Below are positions 45,169 through 54,440 of a DNA stretch of 64,000 bases, piece after piece (within the stretch, counting starts at the first letter, position 1; the number at the start of each line of letters is the position of its first letter). The position numbers and the translations under genes are program-made. The stretch comes from JBBIJO01 sp037445895 (lineage in GTDB: Bacteria > Bacteroidota > Ignavibacteria > Kapaibacteriales > UBA2268). Location: contig JBBIJO010000003.1 in NCBI GenBank assembly GCA_037445895.1, forward strand, positions 1 to 64,000. Reading direction: 5' to 3'. The notes under the pieces are model-generated. The model ran no database searches. It was not told the DNA's origin and saw only the letters and a program-made list of their open reading frames with translations.

Positions 45169-47352
45169 ATGGGTTCGAGAACTGTTTTTATATTTTGTAT
45201 TTTTCTATTGAGTTTGAAAGTTTTGGCATACGATTTTGTCGGATTCGTTTTCGATAAAAATTCGAATCGTCCGCTCGTTGGAGTAACTGTTCGGCTCGAA
45301 GGGACAAATTACGGGACAATTTCCAACAAAAGCGGATTTTTTCGGCTGACTAATCTACCAAAAGGTGAATTTAACATTATCGTTAGTGCAGTTGGATACG
45401 ACAGCTTTCACGGTAGGATTAGCATCCCGTTTATTGATACATTAAAAATTTTTCTTGCCGAGAAAACACTTAGAACAGACGAGGTTGTAGTTTCTGCAAC
45501 AAAAAGATTGCAAGCGGTCCAAGAGGTGCCGGTTAGTGTTTCGGTTATTTCCGAAGAGTTTTTTCAAAAGAGAAATTATTTGCGTTTCGACGAAGCGCTT
45601 AGAAATACTTCGGGAGTAATAGTGAACAAGGACAATATTAATATTCGCGGTTCTTCGGGGTTCTCACTTGGCTTGGGTTCAAGGGTTGCTTACCTTGTCG
45701 ATGGATTACCTTTCCTTTCTGGCGACAATGCCGATGCAAAATTTGATATTGTCCCCGTCGAAATGATTAATCGAGTGGAAATTGTTAAAGGTTCGGGCTC
45801 TGCATTGTATGGCTCGAGTGCGATAGGTGGAGTTGTGAATATATTAACGAAAGAACCAACAGACACGACTGCTTATAACATTAGCCTGCAAGGTGGGGTT
45901 TATACTAAACCTAAATATAAACAGTGGGTATATACAAATAAACTGACTTCTAAAAGCTCTATTAGTGGTTATTATTCGTCGGATTTGGGATATTTTAAAC
46001 TTGGTTGTGGAGGCTACGTCTTAAACGATGAAAGCTATAGAAAATATGATAAAAGTTTGCGAGGGAATATCTTTGCTAAACTAAGCAAGGAATTTAGGAA
46101 TTACGGGAAACTTATGATTTTTGGTTTTTTTGCTTCGGATAAAAGAGATGATTGGGTGTATTGGAATAGTTTGGACAGTGCAACTATACCTCCAACAAAT
46201 ACAGATTTGAACCGAAAGTTGCTTTCGAACAAAGGGAGTTTATCGTTGGATTTTAAATTAATAGTTACCGAAAAGACATTTGCGAACATTCGAAGTTCGC
46301 TTTACAGCACGGATCTATCGATGAATATTCCTTTAAATAATCCAGAATATCGGCAAAGTTCAGCATATAGTTTCAACAACGAGTTACAGTTTAACCATCA
46401 TTTCCCTAATAATATCTTTTTAACTTATGGGTTGAATTATATTCATAATTGGGTAAAATCTAACATCTATGGTTCTCATAAGCAAAACTGGTTGTCTTCC
46501 TACGCACAAGTTGAGCTTTCGAACTTGGATGGCTTGATTATTACTCTTGGAGATAGATTAGATGTTGAAAAATCTGATTCCACCGACACGCAAGTAGAAA
46601 TTTCCCCTAAATTGGGGATAAACTACTTATTAGATAAAAGCAACAGCTTGCGTTGCTCGATTGGTCGCGGATTTCGAAGCCCATCGTTAGCCGAAAGATT
46701 CTCGTCGATTAAATACAGCGGTTTCGAAGTTGTTCCAAACATTGGGTTGAAGTCGGAAAAATCGTGGTTTGCCGAGATAGGCTCTTTGTTAGAATTTCAG
46801 GATTGGTTTTTTCCTACGCAATTTGATTTTGCTTTGTTTTATACTAGATACAACGACTTAATCGAACCGCAATTCGATTTAACGTTGCCAAAACCTGTAA
46901 TAAAGTTCCAAAATATTACCAATGCAGAAATCTTTGGAACTGAATTTTATTTGCGAACTTTGCTGTTTCATACCTTACCTTTTACTTTTGGGTTAACCTT
47001 TCTCGAGCCAAGAGATATTGATTCTGCAACGATTTTGAAGTATCGACCAAAGTGGAGTATTGTAACCTCGCTCGCGTTGCCTTATGATAATCTCAATTTT
47101 GTTGCCGATTTTCGCTATATTAGCAAAATAGACAGAATAGATGAATCACTTCGTATCCAGGTATCTGATTACGATGCACGCGTTCCAATCTATGTGTTAG
47201 ATTTTTCTTTGCTCGTCGATTTGAGGAAATACAAGTTACCTTTCCAAGTGAATCTTAGTGTTCAAAATGCTTTAGACTATTATTACGTCGAAATGGTTGG
47301 AAATCTGGCAATGACGAGATTGGTTAGCCTAAAGGTTCAATATTTAAAATAA
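45169..47352 (+). CDS. TonB-dependent outer membrane receptor
   Basis: About 727 residues: signal (TVFIFCIFLLSLKVLA), a carboxypeptidase-regulatory-like domain (FVGFVFDKNSNRPLVGVTVRLEG), a TonB-box-like stretch (LRTDEVVVSATKR), a plug (INIRGSSGFSLGLGSRVAYLVDGLPF; IEIVKGSGSALYGSSAIGG-like VEIVKGSGSALYG), and a beta-barrel. The size and plug fit the siderophore/cobalamin receptor branch, not SusC. ATG at 45169 is chosen; a TTG at 45160 would overlap the lipoprotein stop. The substrate is unknown; the operon partners suggest products of the protease or a protein-bound ligand. Confidence 0.92.
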   Translation: MGSRTVFIFCIFLLSLKVLAYDFVGFVFDKNSNRPLVGVTVRLEGTNYGTISNKSGFFRLTNLPKGEFNIIVSAVGYDSFHGRISIPFIDTLKIFLAEKTLRTDEVVVSATKRLQAVQEVPVSVSVISEEFFQKRNYLRFDEALRNTSGVIVNKDNINIRGSSGFSLGLGSRVAYLVDGLPFLSGDNADAKFDIVPVEMINRVEIVKGSGSALYGSSAIGGVVNILTKEPTDTTAYNISLQGGVYTKPKYKQWVYTNKLTSKSSISGYYSSDLGYFKLGCGGYVLNDESYRKYDKSLRGNIFAKLSKEFRNYGKLMIFGFFASDKRDDWVYWNSLDSATIPPTNTDLNRKLLSNKGSLSLDFKLIVTEKTFANIRSSLYSTDLSMNIPLNNPEYRQSSAYSFNNELQFNHHFPNNIFLTYGLNYIHNWVKSNIYGSHKQNWLSSYAQVELSNLDGLIITLGDRLDVEKSDSTDTQVEISPKLGINYLLDKSNSLRCSIGRGFRSPSLAERFSSIKYSGFEVVPNIGLKSEKSWFAEIGSLLEFQDWFFPTQFDFALFYTRYNDLIEPQFDLTLPKPVIKFQNITNAEIFGTEFYLRTLLFHTLPFTFGLTFLEPRDIDSATILKYRPKWSIVTSLALPYDNLNFVADFRYISKIDRIDESLRIQVSDYDARVPIYVLDFSLLVDLRKYKLPFQVNLSVQNALDYYYVEMVGNLAMTRLVSLKVQYLK

Positions 47353-47509
47353 TGCCTAGATTGCCTATCTTGGTCGAATTTCTAAATTCTGTGAAATTGG
47401 ACAATTCATTAAAGTAATAATCTATTGAATATTTGTAATAAAACTGAAGCCAATGGTTTTCTTTTTTAACTGTTCGTTATTAAATTGCATTTTTATTCTA
47501 TAAGTGTAA

Positions 47510-50500
47510 ATGACTAAATTTAAATGGATAATTATTCAAGCACTTTTCTTTATACTTAGCTACTTTTCTTTTTCACAAAAAGTTGTTGTGAGCGAGTACT
47601 ATAATATTACGGGTATTCCAAATGGAGAATGGACTGAACTTTTAGTTGTGCAAGACAATATAGATATTGTTGGTTTTACACTGCGCGATAATTCTGGGTC
47701 AACAGGGGTGCCAGTTCAATGGACTGGCGGCATTCGATTCAAAAACCATCCACTTTGGAGGAATCTTCGTTCTGGAACAATTATTGTTATTAATCATCGC
47801 TATTCTGCTTCGCAACGAGTTGATGTTGATAAACGCGATGGTTACATTGAAATAGACGCAGAAAATGAGACTTACTTCGAAAAAAGGTGCTTTAGTTGTG
47901 TTGTTGGTATCGATTGGAACCAGAAAGCTTTGAATATTGCACAAGGAAGCGATATCCTTGAAATTATTGATAATAATGATAACCACGTTCACGCATTAGC
48001 ACATATGCCTAATGCTTCGGGAAGCTGGCTCAATTTGCCGCCTCCAAAGATTTCCTACAATGGAAAAATTCCACAGGGAGGCGTTAGTGTTCAAGTTTGC
48101 CCCGGAAGGAATATTACATCTTATAACAAAGGATTTGATGTATTAAACGAGGAGGTTGTGCAATCTTTGGATTATGTTACCAAAGGTAAACCAAATAATC
48201 GAAGTAGTGCCATTGATGTGAATCAATTGTTCTGGCGTAATCTTCGTGAACCAGAATGGAATTCACCTAATTTAAATGCACGCATATTCAGGGATAAGGT
48301 TTTACTATTATGGAATTCTATAAATGACCCAAACCCAAACGACAGTGTCAATGGATATTTAATCATACGAATACCATCGGAAGAATTGAGCCAGATACAA
48401 ACTCCAGTCGATGGTCGAATATATAACGTTGGCGATAAGCTTGGTTCCGCAACCGTGGTGGGAATTGTGAATTTTTCGCAAACAACAAGTTTTGTCGATA
48501 AGTTTGCCATTCCTTGCGATACAAGCTATACTTATAGAATTTATGCTTTCCGGTATCGTGCAGATGATTTCGGAGAGGACTCGCGTGCTGTTTACGCTCG
48601 TGGACGTTCTTACAACGAACATGTTGTTGGAGAAACCAACGTTTTTAAACAATTACCTCCGACACCGATTTTAAGTATAAAGGAAAATAAAAATAGGTTC
48701 TGCAAAGGCGATAGTACAATTATTTTTATTTCGAATGGCGAATTGCTGCGGGATATGAAAATTGAATGGTTCGTTGACGACAAAGTTATTCCTAACGAAA
48801 ATAATATATTAATTAAAGCAAAAACCGGAGGAACATACAAAGTAAAAGTTACCGATTCTTTAAATTGTCCTTCTTGGTCGGAACGCATAAATATTGACGT
48901 TCTTGCATTTCCACAAGTTAACCTTATGGTAAATTCTGTAGTAGTGAACAATGATACTTCGTTTGTCGTATGTAAAGACGATACTGTAATTCTTGTTGCA
49001 CACGGTTGGTCCAATTACAAATGGTTCAAAAATGGTAAATTGGTCCAGGAAGGAAATCGCTCGACCTTTAATGTAGTAGAAACGGGAAGTTATCGTCTCG
49101 AGGCAACTAACAACCTTTGCACGACGAAAACCCCTGTGGTGACAGTTAAGTTTCTGGACCAGCGTGCTGAATTTAATTACGATACCTTAAATTTTTATGC
49201 TGCCAAGGATGTGCCATACGTAGATACTACAGTTATTTATTATAATCTTTCAGCCGATACGATTTTTGTTAGTTCATATAGTTTTGAAGGAAGCGGTTTT
49301 GAGTTAATCACCCCTAAAGTCCCATTTGTAGTTCTTCCTTACGGGGATGTTAACCTTGTTACAAGATTCCATCCCACAATGTCGGGAGTGTTTGTTTCGA
49401 AACTGATTTTGAGAAAGGAATGTGGTGTTTCCGATACTTTATTTCTAAGTGGTGTAAAAAAGTTTGGCGATTTAGGCAGTTCTACCGATGTTTTGGATTT
49501 TGGGATAATTCCACTGTGCTATGACTATGGAATAGATACAACTTTGAGAATTTACAATCGTAGCTTGGAACTTGTTGAACTCCGAAATTTTGAGATTTAT
49601 GCCCCGTTTGTAGTTTTAAGTCCTTCGTTCCCAACTTCTATTTTTCCACAAGATAGCCTCGATATAACGATTCGTTTCGCTGTTAACCAAGAGGGTAGAT
49701 TCCAAGTTCCATTAAATATTGTTTATCGAATTAACAATATTTTCGACACTTTAAAATTACTGGTAAAAGGAGATGTAGATTATCCAAAATATGAAATTAG
49801 AAAGGATTTCAACGAACCATTGGTTTTTGGGGAATGTGTAAGTTCGATGGATACTTCTTTTACGATAGTTAATAATTCCAAGTTTCGATTGGAATATGTT
49901 TTCGATAATCAGGAGAATACTGTTCAATTGTCTTCAAAAAGTGTAGTTCTTGAACCGTATAGTATTGCGAGTATTCCGGTTACCATACGTCCAATCAAGA
50001 CAGGGATTGCAGTTTCTAAACTTTTTTGCTACGTATCTCCTTGTGGAATCAGAGATTCTGTTGAATTTCTTGTCGATAAAAAAGGAGTTCTAATTTCTTT
50101 TCCCGAAATGACAATAGACTTTGGGGATATTTTTGTTTGCAACATCGATTCAATACGTGCTCGAAAAGTTTCGGTTTCTATTGACGGAGATACTTTGGGG
50201 TTAGTTCGAATACGTTCGATACGAGTAGAGGGGAGTTTTTCCTCGAATACTTCTGCTGGAGCAAAATTGAAAAATGGCGAAGAAATTGAAGTTAGTTTTA
50301 CTCCCGATTCTTCTGGCTATTACGAAGGGGAAATTACTTTTCTTTTGGAACCCTGTCTGGATGAATATAAGTTTGAACTTAAAGGAAGATATGTTAAAGG
50401 TAATTATAAATTAAGTTCTAAAATTCTTGATTTTGATTTTGTGGAAATTGGCTTGTTCGAAACTAAGAAGGTGGTTGTCGAGAATACTTCCAACCAAATA

Positions 50501-51466
50501 ATTTATATTGTTGGAATTTCCGATGTTCTTTCGCCGTTTGAACTGGTTGCATCCAAGACTTTCCCCATTATGCTAAAACCCAACGAAAGCATAAATTTAA
50601 TTTTCAAATTTATACCTATTCAAGTAGGTGATTTTATGCAAACAATTTATATTGATTTTGGCTCGCCTTGTTTTGTTATGGATTCCATTGAATTATTCGG
50701 GAAAGGAATTGAACCACAGCCCAACATTATTACTCTTGCACTCCCATCTATAGAATCAAAACCTATGAAAATTTTACAGATTCCAATATATCTCGAAGTA
50801 TCGGAAGAAAAAAGAATTCGGCTATTTCGATTGGAATTCGATATTAACTTCAACTTCTCGCTCTTCGATTTTTATAAAATCGATTTAAATTATAATTTTG
50901 ATAATGTCGATACGATTAGGACGTTAGGAAAAGTTTCTTTTCGGTTAGATTTCGATACAAACTCGTTTGTAAGAAGTGGAGTGATTGGATATTTAGTCGG
51001 AAGGGTAATGTTAGGTGATGAAAAAAGTACACCACTTACCTTCGCCAATGTTGAAGCTTTGGGGAAAGGCGAAATTCGTGTTGAACAACGGAATGGAAAA
51101 ATTACTTTGGACAGTATCTGTGCTTTGGATTTAAGGTTAATTTCAACCGAAACTTTGCCAAACGTCACTTTCAAAAAATTTGAAAATGATGGAATATCCT
51201 TCGAGGTGAGCTCTTCCAAAGGTTGGAATAAATTGCACATCAAGGTTATAAACTTGTTGGGTCAAATTGTTTATTCAGATACGAGAAACATTAGGTCTGC
51301 AAGTATCGACGAACTTACAATACCAGATTCGGAACTGCCCGACGGATTTTATATTTTTGTTTTCGAGTTCATTAGCGAAAATAATTACTATTTACCACAG
51401 ACTTTGAAGGCTTTAATAGCAAAAGGAACCTTTCTTGTCTTGTCTTCTACTACAACAACACATTAA
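47510..51466 (+). CDS. Giant secreted multidomain protein: lamin-tail, Ig-like, choice-of-anchor-D-like, cohesin-like, T9SS-like C-terminus
   Basis: A 1318-residue secreted protein. After the signal (IIIQALFFILSYFSFSQ) comes a lamin-tail domain (EYYNITGIPNGEWTELLVV; FTLRDNSGS; about 25-160), a fibronectin-like region (about 240-370), two Ig-like domains with the pattern FCKGDSTIIF and VCKDDTVILVAHGWSNYKWFKNG, then several Hydin/choice-of-anchor-D-like modules starting LDFGIIPL, IDFGDIFV and LDFDFVEIG. Near the C-terminus is a cohesin-like segment (about 1075-1215) and an ending (VINLLGQIVYSDTR ... LPDGFYIFVFE) that resembles T9SS type A sorting domains. Such proteins are cell-surface structural or adhesive. 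No enzyme motif was seen. Confidence 0.83.
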   Translation: MTKFKWIIIQALFFILSYFSFSQKVVVSEYYNITGIPNGEWTELLVVQDNIDIVGFTLRDNSGSTGVPVQWTGGIRFKNHPLWRNLRSGTIIVINHRYSASQRVDVDKRDGYIEIDAENETYFEKRCFSCVVGIDWNQKALNIAQGSDILEIIDNNDNHVHALAHMPNASGSWLNLPPPKISYNGKIPQGGVSVQVCPGRNITSYNKGFDVLNEEVVQSLDYVTKGKPNNRSSAIDVNQLFWRNLREPEWNSPNLNARIFRDKVLLLWNSINDPNPNDSVNGYLIIRIPSEELSQIQTPVDGRIYNVGDKLGSATVVGIVNFSQTTSFVDKFAIPCDTSYTYRIYAFRYRADDFGEDSRAVYARGRSYNEHVVGETNVFKQLPPTPILSIKENKNRFCKGDSTIIFISNGELLRDMKIEWFVDDKVIPNENNILIKAKTGGTYKVKVTDSLNCPSWSERINIDVLAFPQVNLMVNSVVVNNDTSFVVCKDDTVILVAHGWSNYKWFKNGKLVQEGNRSTFNVVETGSYRLEATNNLCTTKTPVVTVKFLDQRAEFNYDTLNFYAAKDVPYVDTTVIYYNLSADTIFVSSYSFEGSGFELITPKVPFVVLPYGDVNLVTRFHPTMSGVFVSKLILRKECGVSDTLFLSGVKKFGDLGSSTDVLDFGIIPLCYDYGIDTTLRIYNRSLELVELRNFEIYAPFVVLSPSFPTSIFPQDSLDITIRFAVNQEGRFQVPLNIVYRINNIFDTLKLLVKGDVDYPKYEIRKDFNEPLVFGECVSSMDTSFTIVNNSKFRLEYVFDNQENTVQLSSKSVVLEPYSIASIPVTIRPIKTGIAVSKLFCYVSPCGIRDSVEFLVDKKGVLISFPEMTIDFGDIFVCNIDSIRARKVSVSIDGDTLGLVRIRSIRVEGSFSSNTSAGAKLKNGEEIEVSFTPDSSGYYEGEITFLLEPCLDEYKFELKGRYVKGNYKLSSKILDFDFVEIGLFETKKVVVENTSNQIIYIVGISDVLSPFELVASKTFPIMLKPNESINLIFKFIPIQVGDFMQTIYIDFGSPCFVMDSIELFGKGIEPQPNIITLALPSIESKPMKILQIPIYLEVSEEKRIRLFRLEFDINFNFSLFDFYKIDLNYNFDNVDTIRTLGKVSFRLDFDTNSFVRSGVIGYLVGRVMLGDEKSTPLTFANVEALGKGEIRVEQRNGKITLDSICALDLRLISTETLPNVTFKKFENDGISFEVSSSKGWNKLHIKVINLLGQIVYSDTRNIRSASIDELTIPDSELPDGFYIFVFEFISENNYYLPQTLKALIAKGTFLVLSSTTTTH

Positions 51467-51638
51467 TTACAAAAATTAAATTTAGTTGCCAATTTAGTTT
51501 ATATAATTTTTTAGTTATATTACTTTTTGGTAATTTAGTGTTTGAATTTTGGTGGTAGTGCGATATGATACAGATTGATAGGAATATTTATTTACAAAGT
51601 TTATCGATAGATTTTTATCCTTTGTGGAGAGCTAGCAT

Positions 51639-53216
51639 ATGAGAAAGATATTTATTATTATTGCTATTTTTTCTTTTCTTGCTTTTATAGTTTTAAACAC
51701 AGTTTTTCGTACTTGGGATGTTCAATCTCCTTTGGAAAAATTGAAAGAACAATACGAAAATAAGGAAGACACGAAAGCCGTCGATCACTCGCAATTTTCA
51801 ATATTGAAGCAAGTATTCGAACACCCTTCGGAAGTAACGAAAGCTTGCGTCAGTTGCCATAACCTTACATCTCATCAAGTAATGAACTCGAGCCACTGGA
51901 ATTGGGAGCGCGAAGAATATGTAAAAGGAAAGGGTGTAGTTTATTTAGGGAAAAAGAATGCCATTAATAATTTTTGCATTTCTTCGGAAGGTAACGAACC
52001 AAGTTGTGCGAAGTGCCACATTGGGTTTGGTATGGATAGCAAAGGCAAAGTGTTTACCGATTCGGTAAACATTGACTGTTTGGTTTGCCACGACAATACA
52101 GAAACTTATAGTAAAGCACCCGAAAAAGGGGGAGCGCCTTCGGAAACGGTAAACCTTAGTTTTGTTGCACAAAATGTTGGGAGACCCCGAAGATCTAATT
52201 GTGGAATTTGTCATTTTTATGGTGGTGGTGGAAATAATGTTAAGCATGGTGATCTTGAAAAGGCAATGTTTGAACCGACCAAAGAGATAGATGTTCATAT
52301 GGGTGTTGACGGTGCTAATATGCAGTGTGTTGATTGCCACGTAACTAAACAACATAATATTTCGGGAAGGCTTTATTCTCTTTCTTCGATGAACCGCAAC
52401 AGGGTATTTTGCGAACAATGTCACTTGTCGGAACCACACACCGACGAAATACTTAATGAACATACTCTTAAAGTGTCGTGCCAAACTTGTCATATTCCTA
52501 TTTATGCAAAAGTCAACGCGACGAAAACTTATTGGGACTGGTCAACCGCTGGGAAACTTCGAAATGGACAACCATACGTTGAGGAAGATAGTGTAGGAAA
52601 TGACAAATATATGTCGATAAAGGGAACTTTTGTTTGGGGAAAAAATCTTAGACCCGATTATATTTGGTTTAATGGAAGTGCAACTCATTATTTAAAAGGG
52701 GATATTATAGAGGATACGACAAAAGTTGTTGTATTAAATAAGTTGTTTGGTTCGTATTCCGATTGGGAGTCGAAAATTTACCCTGTAAAAACTTTTCGTG
52801 CTAAGCAACCATTCGACCCGATTAATAAAATCCTTATTAGCCCAAAACTTTATGCTGAACGGAAAGGCGAAGGTGGATTCTGGAAGGATTTCGATTGGAT
52901 AAAGTCTTCCGAAATAGGTATGAAATTAGCAAATTTGCCTTTTAGCGGGAAGGTGTCGTTTATTGAAACAGAAATGTACTGGCCTGTCAACCATATGGTG
53001 GCACCGAAGGGACAAAGTTTACAATGTAAGAGTTGCCATACACGGAATGGATCTCGTTTGGCTGGTTTGACCGATTTTTACTTGCCGGGGCGCGATAGCT
53101 CTGCGACTGTAGAATTTATAGGCAAATGGCTTGTTATTTTGGTTTTTATAGGTGTTGTTTTTCATGGAAGTTTAAGAATTTATAATAATTTTCGCAATAA
53201 ACAGGAGATGAATTGA
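51639..53216 (+). CDS. Octaheme c-type cytochrome, tetrathionate-reductase family
   Basis: A 525-residue membrane-anchored multihaem cytochrome. I count eight CxxCH motifs (first at Cys70: CVSCH, then CAKCH, CLVCH, CGICH, CVDCH, CEQCH, CQTCH and, near the C-terminus, CKSCH). The spacing and the overall order match the octaheme tetrathionate reductase (OTR) family of Shewanella. N-terminal (IFIIIAIFSFLAFIVLN) and C-terminal (WLVILVFIGVVFHGSL) hydrophobic helices anchor it. OTR reduces tetrathionate, nitrite or hydroxylamine in vitro; which is used here is unknown. It overlaps the cytochrome b gene by one base and starts the sulfur module. Confidence 0.93.
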   Translation: MRKIFIIIAIFSFLAFIVLNTVFRTWDVQSPLEKLKEQYENKEDTKAVDHSQFSILKQVFEHPSEVTKACVSCHNLTSHQVMNSSHWNWEREEYVKGKGVVYLGKKNAINNFCISSEGNEPSCAKCHIGFGMDSKGKVFTDSVNIDCLVCHDNTETYSKAPEKGGAPSETVNLSFVAQNVGRPRRSNCGICHFYGGGGNNVKHGDLEKAMFEPTKEIDVHMGVDGANMQCVDCHVTKQHNISGRLYSLSSMNRNRVFCEQCHLSEPHTDEILNEHTLKVSCQTCHIPIYAKVNATKTYWDWSTAGKLRNGQPYVEEDSVGNDKYMSIKGTFVWGKNLRPDYIWFNGSATHYLKGDIIEDTTKVVVLNKLFGSYSDWESKIYPVKTFRAKQPFDPINKILISPKLYAERKGEGGFWKDFDWIKSSEIGMKLANLPFSGKVSFIETEMYWPVNHMVAPKGQSLQCKSCHTRNGSRLAGLTDFYLPGRDSSATVEFIGKWLVILVFIGVVFHGSLRIYNNFRNKQEMN

Positions 53217-53908
53217 TGGCACATAGCAAGATTTACATTTATAAAGGGTTCGAAAGGTTTTGGCACTGGATGCAAGCCCTTTTGATTTTTTTTCTTGCCT
53301 TCACAGGCTTCGAAATTCATGGTGTTTATCATTTTTTTGGATTTCGCGAAGCTGTCCGCTACCATAACGTTGCAGCTTATATGTTCATTGCATTGATAAT
53401 TTTTGCAATTTTTTGGCACCTTACTACTGGGGAATGGAAGAATTATATTCCAACGCTTAGAAACATAAAAGCACAATTGGATTATTATTTGTTTGGAATT
53501 TTCCGAAATGCACCGCATCCAACAAAAAAATCTGTTTTGAGCAAGCTTAATCCTTTACAAAAAATTACTTACTTTGCTTTGAAAATATTAGTTATACCTT
53601 TAAGTGTATCGTCGGGTTTGTTGTATATGTTTTTTCGTTACCCAACCCGCTATGGTATCGAAGAGATAAGTATCCAAAATTTGAAGTATATCGCTGTTTT
53701 TCATACTCTTGCTGCATTTTTTTTGGTTGCTTTTATTATTGCTCATTTATATCTAATTACAACGGGCAAAACAATCACTTCGAACCTTAAAGCAATGCTC
53801 ACAGGTTACGAAGAATTCGAAGACGATAAAGAGCAGAATGTTATAGAATCGGAAATAGAAAATCCAATCGAAAAGGTTACTTCACAAAAAGAAAGGGTAA
53901 AATTATGA
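53216..53908 (+). CDS. Cytochrome b/b6-type membrane protein (thiosulfate-reductase cytochrome b-like)
   Basis: A 230-residue membrane protein with about four helices and histidines positioned to bind two b haems (FERFWHWMQALLIFFLAFTGFEIHG; RYHNVAAYMFIALIIFAIFWHL; VFHTLAAFFLVAFIIAHLYLI). This is the Ni/Fe-hydrogenase or thiosulfate-reductase cytochrome b fold, which moves electrons between the quinone pool and the octaheme cytochrome. The ATG at 53216 overlaps the upstream stop (TGATG); the TTG one codon earlier is not needed. The stop overlaps the next start (ATGA). Confidence 0.92.
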   Translation: MAHSKIYIYKGFERFWHWMQALLIFFLAFTGFEIHGVYHFFGFREAVRYHNVAAYMFIALIIFAIFWHLTTGEWKNYIPTLRNIKAQLDYYLFGIFRNAPHPTKKSVLSKLNPLQKITYFALKILVIPLSVSSGLLYMFFRYPTRYGIEEISIQNLKYIAVFHTLAAFFLVAFIIAHLYLITTGKTITSNLKAMLTGYEEFEDDKEQNVIESEIENPIEKVTSQKERVKL

Positions 53909-54423
53909 ACAAGATTAATTATATGAATCCGTATTTAGCTGGATTTCTTCTTGGATTACTTCTTATTGTTACAGTTTATATTACAGGCCGTGGTTTGGGA
54001 GCCAGTGGAGCATTCAAGAGCTATGTTGTGGCAAGCGCGGAAACCATAGCGCCGTTACATTCCGAAAATTCAAAATTTTATCGGGAGTACCGCAATGAAC
54101 ATAATAGTAGTAACCCTTTAATGAATTGGCTAGTTTTCGAGGTTACGGGGGTGTTAGTAGGTGCATTCATTTCTGGTTTAATTTCAAATAGGCTAACACT
54201 AACTTTGGAAAAAGGTCCTAATTTGACCAATAGGTTGCGAGTTGTGGCAGCCTTGATTGGTGGCGTTCTTTGGGGTGTGGGATCCCAGTTTGGTCGCGGG
54301 TGTACGAGTGGTGCTGCTTTAAGCGGTATGGCAGTTATGTCAACTGGAGGAATCATTACGATGTTTTCAATTTTTGCAGGAGCATATCTTTTTGCTTTTT
54401 TCTTCAGAAAACTGTGGATTTAA
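53905..54423 (+). CDS. YeeE/YedE-family sulfur-compound transporter, N-terminal-half type
   Basis: A 172-residue membrane protein whose FGRGCTSGAALSGMAVMSTGG segment carries the cysteine signature of YeeE/YedE thiosulfate permeases. It corresponds to one half of the duplicated full-length permease; the other half is the next gene. YeeE passes thiosulfate through the membrane by relay of its cysteines. ATGA overlap with cytochrome b, 17 bases to the next gene. Confidence 0.9.
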   Translation: MNKINYMNPYLAGFLLGLLLIVTVYITGRGLGASGAFKSYVVASAETIAPLHSENSKFYREYRNEHNSSNPLMNWLVFEVTGVLVGAFISGLISNRLTLTLEKGPNLTNRLRVVAALIGGVLWGVGSQFGRGCTSGAALSGMAVMSTGGIITMFSIFAGAYLFAFFFRKLWI

Positions 54424-54440
54424 TTTAAGGAGGTTAAGAT

